From positions 5,369,421 through 5,433,420 of the forward strand of contig NC_044920.1 of the NCBI RefSeq assembly GCF_003576645.1: a stretch of DNA of 64,000 nt. The letters are read 5' to 3'. The stretch comes from Ipomoea triloba. Lineage: Eukaryota > Streptophyta > Magnoliopsida > Solanales > Convolvulaceae. How positions within the stretch are numbered: the stretch's first letter is position 1; each line of letters begins with the position of its first letter. The position numbers were made by a program, and so were the translations under genes. Of this stretch, positions 1 through 11,473 are shown in pieces. The notes beneath the pieces were generated by a model. It was not told where the DNA came from, searched no databases, and was given only the letters and a program-made list of their open reading frames with translations.

Positions 1-133
1 ATGAGAACAAAATAAATTATCATTCTTAATTTTTAGTATATATATATTACTATATGTATATATATTTATGTATATATACTTAAAGGTATAATACTATGAG
101 AACAAAATAAATTATCATTCTTAATTTTTAGTG
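1..133. repeat. AT-rich 37-bp direct repeat
   Basis: The first 37 bases recur at 97-133 with no obvious change, separated by TATA-rich DNA. No gene is visible here. It is probably the edge of an AT-rich repeat that continues to the left of the window. Confidence 0.6.
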
Positions 134-202
134 TAATTACTATGGTAATATCTCTTTATATATTTTTATACTTAAGTATAAAAGTATAATTTCATAATCT
201 AT

Positions 203-880
203 CTATTATACTAATAAGGGCCAAAGAGAGTTAGGCCTAAAATGGGTAGAAAAAATGGCGGTCAAATTATTTAATAAAATTGATGGTTCAGATGAATTAT
301 TTAATCAAATAGATGGTTAAGATAATTCATATTAATATTATTAATAGAGATTACCTAATTTAACCATACTTTTATGATTATCCGTTAAGTTTTCCGTTAA
401 ATATTCTCTTCTCCGTTAATATTTCGTTAACTTTTAACTTATCCATTAATTTCTATAAGAAAGGTCTTAGATTCGAACCTCATCTCAATCAAATTTGACA
501 TAATCAAGTTTCTCACTCTATTTTACTCTTATTAAATTATTAAATAAATTAGTAGCTACAACAAAAAACGATACATATGTATTTCTTTAATTTAGAATTA
601 TGTGTCATACCTTTATTTGAAAAAATTATTTATTATCAAAAAATTAAATTAAATAAGAGAAATAATTTCATTAGTTATATTGTCTTTATTTTCTCTCATG
701 CAAAGATTCTTTACATTCAAATTTATCAATTGATATTCATTACATTGTCCATTATCTTATTTTTACAATATCTTGTAATTAAATATCAAAGTTATAGTAC
801 CAAATAATGTTATATATTTATTTACCAAGTATTTTATTAATACTATGAAAAAAAATTTAAAATAATTTGAAGCTAATTAT
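203..880 (+). repeat. Dispersed repeat, Helitron-like left part
   Basis: This stretch starts near TCTATTATACTAATAAGGG and recurs at 19321-19800 in the same orientation, and again inverted at 19802-20200. The copies share the 'GAGAGTTAGGCCTAAAATGG' block and a series of CCGTTAA motifs. Non-autonomous plant Helitrons often begin with TCTATACTA-type ends, so I infer a Helitron-like family. No transposase or Rep/helicase ORF is present. The 76-aa ORF at 577-807 lies inside the repeat and is not judged a gene. Confidence 0.5.
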
Positions 881-1140
881 ATTAACTACTTGGGGATTGG
901 TTGACAAAGAGAGTACTCAAATAATAACCCAACAAATTGAAGTGAAATCACTCTATTTTACTCTTATTGAATTAAATAAATTAGTAGTTACACCAAAAAA
1001 TGATATATATGTATTTCTTTAATACCATGAAAAAAATAAAAAAAATAGTTTGAAACCAATCATATTAATTACTTGGGGGATTTGTTGACAATGAAAGTAC
1101 TCAAATAACCCATTACCCAGCAAATTGAAGCGAGAAACTA
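837..1140 (+). repeat. Degenerate local duplication
   Basis: The segment ending in ACTTGGGGATTGGTTGACAA at about 837-950 returns in degenerate form at about 1019-1140. The piece between them repeats bases found at about 510-590. This looks like a tandem duplication of part of the dispersed repeat with an internal deletion in the second unit. Confidence 0.5.
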
Positions 1141-1544
1141 CCTTTTAATATCTTTGGAATACATAATATTTTAAATTTTCAAATTTTTATTAATTTATTT
1201 AATTTTTTTTGCTTAAACTATGGATTTCTTTGTCCACAATAACTCATTCAACAATAATGGTTGAACCAAATGAACCCCAAGCAGAACACCTAAAGGAAAG
1301 TCCATAGCTCCTATATCATAATCTCATTGCATGACGTTGTCATCTATAATTATGATTACCTAATAATCATTATGGTAGTTAAGGAATTAATTTCACATAT
1401 ATTATTATAGTTAACTAATAATTATTATGTTAATTAAGTTAATAATTAAACATATATTAGTATATTTACAATTATACATGGGTCGCTGATTTTTTTAATA
1501 ATATTACAATTAATTCATTCATATATGGAGGACGAGGAAAAAGA

Positions 1545-4263
1545 AAGGTTAAAGGTGATATGGTGGACCGGATGGGTTTGGACCGGGGTTTTTTCAGCAT
1601 TTCTGGGATGTAATTGGAGGTGATGTTGTTTTGTTCTGCAGACGATTTTTTTAGACTGGTAGCTTACCTGACAAGGTGAATGATACATTTATTGTGCTCA
1701 TCCCAAAGAAAGTAAATCCCGAGTCAATGAAAGATCTCCGACCCATAGCTCTATGTAATGTTCTGTATAAGATAGCTGCAAAGGTTTGCGCTAATAGGAT
1801 GAAGCCAATTCTTGATGATCTTATTTTGGGTGCTCAAAGTGCGTTTGTCCCTGGGCGACTGATAACGGATAACATTATGTTGGCATATGAAGCTCACCAC
1901 TATCTGAAACGAAAGACCCAAGGTAAAGAGGGTGTGGCGGTGCTTAAAGTTGATATGAGTAAGGCGTATGACAGAGTTGAATGGCAGTTCTTATGGGCTG
2001 TTATGATTAAGATGGGGTTTGCGCAGAAATGAGTGGACATCATCTATGCTACTATCAGTTCTGTCAAATATCATATACTTCACGAGCAACACCAGTTGGG
2101 TCCTATTGTGCCGGGGAGAGGTCTTCGTCAGGGGATCCTCTCTCGCCGTATTTGTTTCTACTGGTTGCAGAAGGATTGAGTGCCCTTATTGAGAATAGAA
2201 TGAGTCGGGGCCTGTTGCATGGAATGAGAATTGCTCGTGGAGCTCCACCTATAACCCACCTCTTGTTTGCAACGATTGTTTTCTGTTTCTTCGTGCAAAT
2301 ATTGAGGAAAGCATGCAAATGAGGAGTGTTTTGGATAGTTATGTGGCAGCCTCAGGTCAAAGAATCAACTTTGATAAATCTTTGGTTTGTTTCAGCACCA
2401 ATGTGGCACAACAGCATCGTGCGGAAGTCATTAACATTCTTGGAGTAGCTCAAGGGGACACGACAGGCAAATATTTGAGATTACCATCTCTTGTGGGCCG
2501 AAATAAGAAGGTGATCTTGGGGTTCCTAAAAGATAAGATTTTAAATCGAGTGCGGAGTTGGAATTCTAGATTTCTTTCTCGAGCTGGACGAGAAGTGTTG
2601 CTTAAGAATGTGTTACAAGCGATGCCGTGTTATGCTATGATGGTCTTCCTGCTTCCAATTGGAATGTGTAGGGATATTAAATCAATCCTGAATAAGTTCT
2701 GGTGGACGGGTTCCTTGGGAGATGGCAAGGGAGTTAGGTGGAGATCGTGGTCTGGGCTATGTACACCAAAGGAAAAGGGTGGTTTGGGCTTTAGGAGGTT
2801 GCGAGAGATGAACCTTGCATTACTAGGGAAACAGGCTTGGAGGTTGGTTAGTCGGCCCGAGTCTCTTGTCTCCCGGGTGTATAAGAGTTGGTACTATCCT
2901 CATTGTTCATTCCTCGAGGCGACTACTGGGAGCAATCCGTCCTTCATATGGAGAGGTATGCTTGAGGTTCAAACTGTTATTAGAATGGGGTGTAGAAAGT
3001 GTATTGGTGATGGCTGGAGTACCAAAATTGGGACTGATCCGTGGTTACCAATAGATGCTGAGCCGTATGTGACTTCCTCTTTGCCTGAGTTTGTTAATGA
3101 GGCTTCTGTCTCATCTTTACTGAATTTACAAGGAAGTGGTTGGGATGCGGATTGCGTGAAGGATATATTCAATGCTAGAGATGCAAGTATTATTCTCAAT
3201 ATCCCGGTGAGTTTGCGGAAACCACCTGATTCGTGGGTTTGGTTCTATGAACCCAAAGGAAACTACTCTACCTGTTAAATCTTGTTATAGATTGTTGTTG
3301 GGTGAATTTTAAGAAAGCTTTAACTGGCGATTAATATGGAATCTTAGTATTCCACCAAAGGTTAAGTTTTTTTGTTGGCAACTTGCTTCATCTTTTCTTC
3401 CAACTAGAGATGCGCTGAACATGAAAAGTATTCCTTGTTCCCAGGTCTGTCACATGTGTGGTGTGGAGAATGAAACAGCGTATCACTTATTTGTGGACTG
3501 CCGAGAAGTGCTCCAAACCTGGGCTGGGTTGGAATGCCAACGTTCCAATATGACCAAGGTAATATTGTGGATCGATTTTTTAAAATACTTGTTATTCTTG
3601 ATGTGGAAACAAGGAGTAAATTTGCTATGTTATGCTGGGGTGTTTGGGGCAGTAGGAATGAGATGGTTTGGAAAGGGACACCATTTGTGCGAAACATGGT
3701 GATCAATAGAGCTCTAACATATTTGGCTAATTGGAAAGCTGTGCATGACATTAATGAGCCAAATATTATTTCCCAAGGTAATGACGCAAAGTGGACAAAA
3801 CCTCATGCTGGAAGATTGAAATTGAATTGTGATGCTGCAGTTGATATCTCTAATAATTGTATGGGTTTGGGTTGGGTGCTACGTGATGATGATGGCCGTT
3901 TCCTTGCAAGCAAATGTATGCGAATTGAGAGCTGCTATGGTGTTAAAGAAGCTGAGGCCGTTTGTATTCGCGAAACTCTAACCTGGTTAAAGGACTCCCA
4001 ATTGGTTTATTTTGCTTTATGTTCAAACTCGTTTATTTATGCTTTTGGTTATATTATTGACGATGTTAAAGAAGTAGCTTCCATGATTAATGGGGTTAGC
4101 TTCTGTTTTGCTAAGCGATCTGCGAATTGTGCTGCTCACTCTGTTGCTAGGGAAGCCATTTCTATGTCAGATTGCGGAGAGTGGTTTGATAACCCCCCTC
4201 CTTTCCTTGTTGACATTCTTTCTGATGATTTAATGCATTAATTATTTCTTCTCAAAAAAAAAA
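1545..4263 (+). mobile_element. 5'-truncated L1 LINE (LINE-A)
   Basis: This LINE enters directly in the reverse-transcriptase domain, has no ORF1 or endonuclease, and ends in a 10-base A tract at 4254-4263. Left and right flanks (about 1490-1545 and 4261-4620) match a continuous related sequence at about 26440-26880, which acts as an approximate empty site. The 5' truncation is typical of L1 target-primed reverse transcription. A clear target-site duplication was not found. Confidence 0.85.
1564..4241 (+). pseudogene. LINE-A ORF2 remnant: RT, zf-RVT and RNase H
   Basis: This is the reverse transcriptase of a plant L1 retrotransposon, broken by several lesions. Open segments are 1676-2032, 2029-2322, 2313-3278, 3421-3702 and 3534-4241. 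Visible RT blocks include '[14 protein letters not shown]', '[18 protein letters not shown]', '[13 protein letters not shown]' and 'DPLSPYLFLLVAEGL'. A Trp codon near 2030 has become TGA. A base is missing in the RQGDPLSPYLF block near 2130. The FADD catalytic motif is destroyed at about 2271 by loss of one base (TTTGCA-ACGATTG). A zinc-knuckle (CHMCG...H, about 3450-3500) and an RNase H domain ('KLNCDAAVD', from about 3820) follow. It cannot make active enzyme. Relation to LINE-B in this window is close at the domain level, but the two are clearly separate insertions. Confidence 0.88.
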
Positions 4264-4625
4264 GTATAATTGACAAATAATAATTGTCTAATAATTATTA
4301 TGGTAATTAAGCACAACATGAATGGTTAGATTTATTTTTATAATAATTAAAATTAAATTATTTTCCCTTTTTGCATATTTATTTTACTAATAATATAATT
4401 ACATAAATCATACTCCGTATTAAATATCGATTTTCTCAAGATAATTACAGGCAAATGGGTCATATATTATTCAATTAATTAAGTGATACTTTTGTACTAA
4501 CTTTAAAATCAAATACATGTAAACTTTCAAATATTAGAATTGGTTAGAATTTTATTTTCTAAATATATAATAAATAAATTTTATCTGTGGATTGCACAGT
4601 AATAGTAGTAATAATAATAATAATA
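4264..4625 (+). repeat. Right part of dispersed repeat, Helitron-like 3' end
   Basis: This continues the repeat interrupted by LINE-A and matches about 26540-26885. It ends with ATCTGTGGATTGCACAGTAA. In the other copy the end reads ATCTGTGCATCGCACGGGTA, the GTGC/GCAC hairpin style seen at many plant Helitron 3' ends. A clean CTRR terminus is not evident, so the class call is tentative. A short (AAT) run follows at about 4605-4632. Confidence 0.45.
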
Positions 4626-4632
4626 ATAATAA

Positions 4633-5200
4633 TTATTATTATTGGTATTTTGGACCTTATCCAGTTATCCTCCTTCTCCCCCTTTCAATTTTCATATATT
4701 AGCAAACAATAGAATTGAAATTCTTAATAATTTAAAAAAAAATCTTAATAATTTTATTTATGCAAACTAAATATTAAAATTTAAAATTTTACTTTATTTC
4801 CAAATTATTCATTTCCCGTTAAATTACAGTTTCTTTTCCTATTAATTCCTTAGCAACTCTAAGGCTATCCCCATTAGTGCTTTTGTTCGAGATTTTAAAA
4901 CAATAAAAATTTAGAGGGCAATTTTAACAAATGTGAGGGGAGAGATTTTAATGATTTTTTTCTCCGACAAAGAAGGGGGATTTTGGCAGCACTGTGCAAC
5001 CTACTGTGGAGGAGAAAAGCTACGAGGCGCAGTTCTAGTGCCTGCTTGAGCATGTAAATACTCTTTTTTTGTTGGTTTTTTTTTTTCAATTTTTCTTTTC
5101 TTTTCTTTTTTCTTCCACTTTATTTTATCTTTCCTAATCACACCTATAAAAACTTTTAAAAACAACACCAAAATCTACATTATTGAAAAATGCCTAAGGA
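4633..5200. other. Intergenic, no gene seen
   Basis: AT-rich spacer with homopolymer runs and a pyrimidine-rich tract near 5065-5130. The 64-aa minus ORF at 4895-5089 is low complexity. It probably includes the upstream region of the coiled-coil gene that follows. Confidence 0.5.
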
Positions 5201-5535
5201 ATTGAGACCTAGGTTATAGGACGCATGGACATGAAGTCCACAAAAGAAGGACAACGTAGGTGTCACGCTCCTGCGGGAAAAGCACAAATGTGGAGCGACT
5301 TGTTTGGTAGAAATTTGGGCATTCTGGTGTTCAAACTTGATGGAAACTTCCTTTCTTCACCATCAATTTCTCTACTCTCAAGTTTCAACCCAGCCACAGT
5401 GTTTTCAGACTGCAACCAAAAGTCAAGCCAAGCAAAACCATGAAACCACTCTTCCTTCTAGGCCCTTCAACTTAAGTCAGCGTCCCATTCCAGTTGAGCT
5501 CAAACTTTTTTTTTTCCTCTTCTTTATTTTCTGCC

Positions 5536-5543
5536 TTTAAATA
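5536..5543 (+). promoter_or_regulatory. Possible TATA box of the coiled-coil gene
   Basis: TTTAAATA lies about 150 bases upstream of the chosen ATG at 5689. The spacing would suit a short 5' leader. The transcription start cannot be seen and a 5' UTR intron is possible (CAG at 5658-5660). Confidence 0.25.
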
Positions 5544-5688
5544 GCACTGCTAGTGGCCTATTTCTGTGAACAATCATGCCTGTTTATTCTTTGGCTGCAA
5601 TTTTTGTTGTGGGTATTTGATTTCATTTTACACTGTGCATTCCTATTTGTTCTCTGGCAGCTGAAAGATTTTAGCTTTGGTTTCAAGA

Positions 5689-8600
5689 ATGTCTTCTTCT
5701 GGGAACGAAGATCAGAATCCGAGGTGCCCATCTTTGGTTTCTACAAAAAATTCCCTTTTTTATTTTTATTATGAGGACTTTTAGCTGTGGTCAATTTCAA
5801 GTCTGCCTAATTGGTTTTCTTTGCTATTATTATAATTTTTATATTTAATTTGGAGCATTCCATATTGGGTTTAGCTTTGATGATCTAGTTTGTTGAGAAA
5901 TTAGACAAAAAAGATGTCTTCTATGCTTTCTCTACCTTGTTTTGGGATTACAGATATGATGATAGTGTTGTATCTGTTAGAGGGAATGAAGAAGCATGCG
6001 ACAAATGAAAATTTGAGATCGATGGGCAGTAAAGATTGCATTCCTAAATCATATGTATGGTGTTTAGTTTGATGCATTTGGATGATTGAAATTGTCAGAT
6101 CATTTGAGCTCATGAATTTGCATATAGAACACAAGTTTTAGGTTTTAGCTCTAGTATTTGTGCTGTAAATATTGTGGTCAGGGTACATTTTTGGATGGCC
6201 AGGGAAACCCCACAACCTTTCGAGTGTGAGTAAACCCAACCTTGTGACCCTAGCTGACAAAGGACCGAAGTAAACCAGCCTAGGTTACCCGTAGCTGACC
6301 GGCTCATACCAAGTGGACTAGGATTTGAACTCGTGACCTTGTGGTTATAAGCGTGGATCTCTTACCATCTTGGCTGGGGTTACCTTGTCTGGGTACATTT
6401 TCAAGTATGTAGACGAATGCCTAAGGACGATGGCTCGAGCTATATGTAGTATAGTGTAGTACACAGCCAAACCGGCTAGTATCATAACTCTGCTAAGATA
6501 ATAAATGGAGCAAGTAGTACTCCTTTCTGAACAAATTAAAATCCTTTTGACTAAAGGTGCTGATTGTAGTTTCATTTTGTCGGAATAAACTATTATCTAA
6601 AGTGTTCTCTACTGTAGTCGCTAATAGATGATAATACTAAAGCAAAGTATTTTGTCTGTGATTCATTATATTACCAGTAGCTTCTATGAAATTGGCTTAT
6701 TCTTCTTTTAACCTCAACAATGGGGTGTTCTCAACTGGATCATTGAATTCGTTTGACCAGGAAAACTCCAGTCATGGAAGATTCACCTTCAAAGAGGATT
6801 GAGTTTCTTCGAGCACAATTATTTTCTGAGAGATCAGTCTCACAAACAGCAAGGCAGAGAGTCGATGAACTGGCAAAGAGGGTAATTCTTGTTTTCTATA
6901 TTCTGCACCCTCACACTTTTGCATAAAGGCGTTACGTTCCCTAGTCGTTTACCCATAACCCAGCTTAATGATGTTCTATATCTATTCATTTTCTTCATAT
7001 TTTCCCAGAAAGTCTTTTCTTTCTTATAACATATTTCTCCACATAAAGGTTGCAGAACTGGAGGCACAGCTCAAGGTTGTCTCTTTGCAACGGAAGCAAG
7101 CTGAGAAGGCCACAGTAACTGTGCTTGCCATTTTAGAGAACCTCGGTAAAAGTGATGTTTCAGAGGGTTTCGATTCGGGTTCCGAACAGGGAGATGCCCT
7201 TTGTGAATCCAATGTTTCTGATAATAAAGACGCACACAATGAAATGTTTGATGGAGATGCCTGTTCGAGCTCTGAGATTGGCTCTTCTGCATCATGTCGG
7301 TGGATAAGGCAGGGGCAAACAAGGTTATTATGTGTACATGATTTCTCTATTCTGTTAGAACTCTTAGAGAGTAGCATTAACTACTAGCATGAATGCTGAT
7401 GTACAAATCGTGCCCTCTGTGTTGCTACGCTTTCCAAAACTCCAAACCTAGTCTCTCTTATTTTTTCAATGTACTAACTCCGATATCATGTTATAATCTA
7501 AGATTGGACCGAACAGACTCTGATATCATGTTATAATCTAAGATTGGGCCAAGGTCACTCAACTTGGCTATAATGTACATGGGCTAAACCACACTAAAAG
7601 ACTGAATCTAATCAATTAACTAGTCTAACCCATGACCTTATAAATCCATATGTTCTCTCTTATTTTTCAATGTCGGATTAACAGTCATGTATTTCCAGAT
7701 CAGCTGCCGAAGAGTTGTGCAATGATTCTAGTGTAACAGCTACTTTTGATAATGCTGTTGCGAGCTTCGGGACTGAGTCATTGCAAGGTTGTCTTGAACA
7801 CCAAAATGAAAAAGGCCAAGTAGGGATTCCAGCTTTGCAGGTATCAAAAAATCAAAGCCACGTGGGCAATGGCAACTTATTCTGTAAACTTGAAGATGAC
7901 AAAGACTTGGAAAGCGCATTAGAACATCAAGAACAACTAATCGGTCAATATGAAGCAGAGGAAAGAGCCCAGAGAGAATGGGAAGAGAAGTATGGGGAGG
8001 GCACTAGCTTCATGCGGGTAACTTTAATTTGTTTTTGTTATCATTAGAAACCTGCTAGGCTTTTTTACTCTCTCTTTAAACATTCAGATGATACCCATAT
8101 TGGTGTTCTGATCTATACTATTTTATACAGCTAAGTGACTCTCTTTCTTTGAATTGCACACCCTCGGGTGGTGGTTAAAGGTTTCCCTCATCACTCCAAA
8201 AAAAAAATCATTATATTGAGATGTTTCTCGTAGTTAAATAGTTTCATTGCTTTATGAACATCTTCTGACAAAATGTAATTGATCATCTATTCCATGAATT
8301 GCTCAGGATTCTGGGGAAAACCATTCTGATGTGACTGAAGAAAGAGATGAAATGAAGGCACCCGAACAGCCATGCTCCCCGCCAAGGGCAATAAGTACAC
8401 ACTTCAATGGAGCACAGAAATCTCCCAACGGGTTTCAGTCACCCGCACTTGCTGAAGAGACATCTGGTCTTGACTCCCCATCAGAATTTACGTTTCCTAA
8501 GGGAAACCATGAACCAGTACATTCAGAACATACTGGTCGAAGTTGCCACAAGCCTTTGCGTTTCAGTAGTTTGCCAGTAAACCCTATTGAGCATGCTTCA

Positions 8601-9293
8601 TCTTCTTCCGGTGGCAGTAGTTTACGAAAAGGAGAAGATTCAAGAGAAGGCTATAAGCTTGCTTTGAAGTCCCACACAACTGACGAAAATGTACAACCTG
8701 TTCTTCATGCACTAGAGCAAGTTAAATTGTCACTGAAACAGAAGCTCAACATTTCGCCACAGATAGAGAGCAGGTTGCCGATTAAGGCTGTTGCACCCTC
8801 AACCCATTCTGGTAAAATTGGTGAAAAAGTGGAGATACCGGTTGGCTGCCCAGCTCTTCATCAACTACCATTATGTTCTCCCTCACAATTCAGCTCAGTT
8901 AATCATTCTCCTGAACCCGTTCCTAGTAAGTTCTACCCCAGCCCTTTCTTGGAATCTAGATCAATTGCTTCAATTTCAACTAGCCAGTCTACACATATTG
9001 GCTCAAGAAACGCAGCATGGAGTCCTATGCTGGAGCCTGCCTTCAACACACTACCCTCTTCCTCGACCTCGAGATTCAACTTTCTCAACCCTCACCTAAG
9101 TTCAGTCATTCCCTTTTCTAGCAACTATACTATCCCTAGTATCCCAACATATCCCTTCTCCCCCAATTTGATTCCACGATTGCCATCCCCTGAAGGATTC
9201 TCCGCTACCTTTCCTAGCAGGGAAACCGGGGTGCCTCCTCCAACAAGGTTTTCCTCTTATAATGAACATATCAGACCGAATATGCATAGATAG
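5689..9293 (+). CDS. Plant coiled-coil protein of unknown function, five exons, 578 aa
   Basis: Exons 5689-5723, 6761-6881, 7049-7323, 7699-8017 and 8307-9293 join in frame through GT/AG junctions and end at TAG 9291-9293, giving 578 residues. The start ATG begins MSSSGNEDQNP. Residues about 13-90 are charged and heptad-like ('SKRIEFLRAQLFSERS', 'ELEAQLKVVSLQRKQAEKAT') and predict a coiled coil. Then comes an acidic Ser/Asp-rich part and a second short helical acidic block in exon 4 ('QYEAEERAQREWEEKYGEG'). The C-terminal 300 residues are rich in Ser and Pro and look disordered. No signal peptide, membrane segment or catalytic motif is visible. The layout resembles plant-specific coiled-coil proteins that lack a known activity; I do not recognise the name. 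All splice sites are intact and no stop interrupts it, so it is the best candidate for a living host gene here. Introns carry a SINE and an LTR relic. Confidence 0.82.
6192..6390 (-). mobile_element. tRNA-derived SINE in intron 1
   Basis: A 199-bp insert is flanked by the 11-bp direct repeat GGGTACATTTT (6181-6191 and 6391-6401). On the minus strand it carries an RNA polymerase III A-box-like AGCCAAGATGGTAAGAG (about 6359-6375) followed by a B-box-like GGTCACGAGTTCAAATCC (6321-6338). This is the layout of a tRNA-derived SINE. It sits inside the first intron of the coiled-coil gene, in antisense orientation. Confidence 0.8.
7440..7683 (-). mobile_element. Small LTR (TRIM-like) relic with PBS in intron 3
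   Basis: A 155-bp TG...CA segment at 7529-7683 has, immediately to its left, AGACTCTGATATCA, the reverse complement of TGATATCAGAGTCT. This is close to the initiator-tRNA-Met primer binding site used by Copia/TRIM elements. A partial second copy of the junction lies at about 7480-7515. The element therefore reads on the minus strand. The related inverted piece at 9524-9680 supports a repeat family. Confidence 0.6.
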
Positions 9294-9455
9294 TTTCATG
9301 CTACTATTTTTAGGATTTGTGATGTTTATGTTGTCTTTTACATATCTTCCATGCATTTAGGTTTTTGGTTTAAGATCTGCTGCTGACTTGCTATTGTATC
9401 AAAATATTTCCTTGTAAATTGATGGAACATATCAGACAGAATATGCATAGATGTT
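9262..9455 (+). repeat. 3' UTR duplication of the CDS end
   Basis: The last codons and stop region of the coiled-coil gene (about 9264-9293) recur at about 9425-9452 as GAACATATCAGACAGAATATG..., with a few differences. The second copy lies in the presumed 3' UTR. Confidence 0.6.
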
Positions 9456-9523
9456 TCTTCTGTAAAAGAAAATTATTGATATACATGTGCTATTTCCTTA
9501 TTATCATCTATTATTATTGTATT

Positions 9524-9680
9524 TGTTATAGTCCCAAATTGATAAAATAAGAGAGAATATATGGTTTATAAGGTCATGGGTTAGATTAGCTAATTGGTTG
9601 GATTCAATCTTTTAATGTGATTTGGTTCATGTGCATTATAATCCAATTGAGTGAGCCTAGTCTAATTTTAGTTTCTAACA
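9524..9680 (+). mobile_element. Small LTR-like relic, inverted relative of 7529-7683
   Basis: A 157-bp TGTTATAGTC...TTTCTAACA segment is the diverged reverse complement of the intron-3 LTR relic, including the block TAAGGTCATGGGTTAGA. No clear PBS or target-site duplication was found beside it. Confidence 0.5.
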
Positions 9681-9824
9681 TGGTTGCTTTCATGTTTCCT
9701 GGTAATTTAGTTTTGCGTAGAGTTCAAGGGTTAATTAGTAGAATATTGATGCTTGTAATTTGGTATTGTCTTCATAGGTTTCAATTTGATGTTTGATTCT
9801 TAGGTAGACTATAGTCTATTTTAA

Positions 9825-9975
9825 ACCCAAGAATTTCGACATGAGGTTGACTATGATACCAAATTGAAGGTGCGCGCGCCCACACACACGCACACACACA
9901 CACCCAAGAATTTCGACATGAGGTTGACTATGATACCAAATTGAAGGCGCGCGCGCCCACACACACACACACACA
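9825..9975 (+). repeat. Tandem duplication ending in (CA)n
   Basis: A roughly 70-bp unit starting CCAAGAATTTCGACATGAGG occurs twice (about 9828 and 9903). Each copy runs into GCGCGCGCCC and then a (CA)n tract. The minus ORF across it is a product of the repeat and not a gene. Confidence 0.7.
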
Positions 9976-10684
9976 GGTGAGAAATGCGGACAAATCACAA
10001 CGCGCCACGTGTCCGGAATATAGTTGCACCTAACGTTATAACTAGGTGCACGTCGTGTTATAACTAGGTGCACGCAAGTGCATAAATGTTAACAAGGTAA
10101 ATTACTTGCACCTGCAAGTGAAAATAGGTGCACACGTGCAAGTAAAATGTATTACAAGTGCAAGTAAATTGTACAATGAGCATCAATACTAAGTGCACCT
10201 AATGTTATAACTAGGTGCACCTAATGCTATAACTATGTGTACATAGGTTGCAACCAGGTGCATGAATGTTAACAAAGTAAATTACTTACACAAGTGCAAG
10301 TAAAATGTATTGCAGATGCAAGTAAAATGTATTACAGGTGCAAGTGAATTGTACAGTGGGCATCAATACTAAGTGCACCTAATGTTATAACTAGGTGCAC
10401 TTAATGTTATAACAAGGTGCCCCTATGTTATAACTAGGTGCACATAGGTTACAACCAGGTGCATGAATATTAACAAGGTAAATTACTTGCATTTGTAAGT
10501 GAAAGTATTTGCGAAAATAGGTGCATGAATATTAATAAGGTAAATTACTTGCACTTGTAAGTAAAAATAGGTGCACCAAAGTTCCAGTTATTTACGAAAA
10601 TGCCACCGCGTCATTTTTTTAAAATTGCATCTGATTCGTTGATCTGGACACGTGGACGGCTGTAAAGCGTTCTCATTTCTTACC
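9976..10684. mobile_element. TIR element (MULE-like) with internal TGCAC repeats
   Basis: Left end GGTGAGAAATGCGGAC... and right end (reversed) GGTAAGAAATGAGAACGC... form imperfect inverted repeats of about 45 bases; both arms contain CCACGTGTCC. The interior is a dense field of short direct repeats around CTAATGTTATAACTAGGTGC and the palindrome AGGTGCACCT. No ORF is present, so it is non-autonomous. A convincing target duplication was not found because the left flank is a (CA)n tract. Confidence 0.6.
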
Positions 10685-10710
10685 TGGGCGGCAGTTCGCA
10701 TGGGAGTGCA

Positions 10711-11415
10711 GGAGGGATGTCAATTGCCCATCCCATTATGTTTTTGGGCTAGTCCTGCAGGGTTGTTGGATTTATTGGTTTGGGCTAAATGATTTTATTT
10801 TGTTTTACTTTTGAGTTGGGTTGGCCCTAACCCTAAACTATACACTATTGGGCTTAACCAGTGGGCTAAATCAATGAACTAAAATTAAAAAGTATAAGTT
10901 AATATCCGCTTATTCACAAATTTAATTCAAAATAAATTATTTATTTTATCTAAAATAAGTTAAATTTAATAATTAATTTGAATTCAAATAATTATTTTTA
11001 TATCATTATTTTTAAATTTAACAATAATCTGGTACACAGGCAGTTTAGTCCACAAAAAATTTCAACCAAACAAATTCATAAATAAATAAATCTATTGCTG
11101 CAGAATCAAATAAACCAAATATTTATATTCCTAAAATAAAAAAAAATTCTTAAAATTCCTAAAATAAAAATAAAAGAAATTACTTGCACTTGTTGCAATT
11201 GGCGATCGGATTGTTGGCGATGGTTCTGTTCTCGCGGTTATGGGTGAGTATAATTACCGAAAAACCGATAAAGTCGATAGCCGATAACCGAACCGATCGA
11301 TAATTTCAATTATCGATCGGTTATCGGTTATAAGACTATAAAAACAAAATCGTTTATTCGGTTTATCCAATTATTTATATATTATATATAAATATATAGA
11401 TACTGTATATATTAG

Positions 11416-11473
<58 letters not shown>

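Noticed and set aside
6321..6375. tRNA gene
   Set aside because: A- and B-box-like motifs belong to a SINE body; no cloverleaf with a proper acceptor stem was seen.
9816..10073. Cys/Val-rich minus ORF
   Set aside because: Translation of the duplicated (CA)n tracts.
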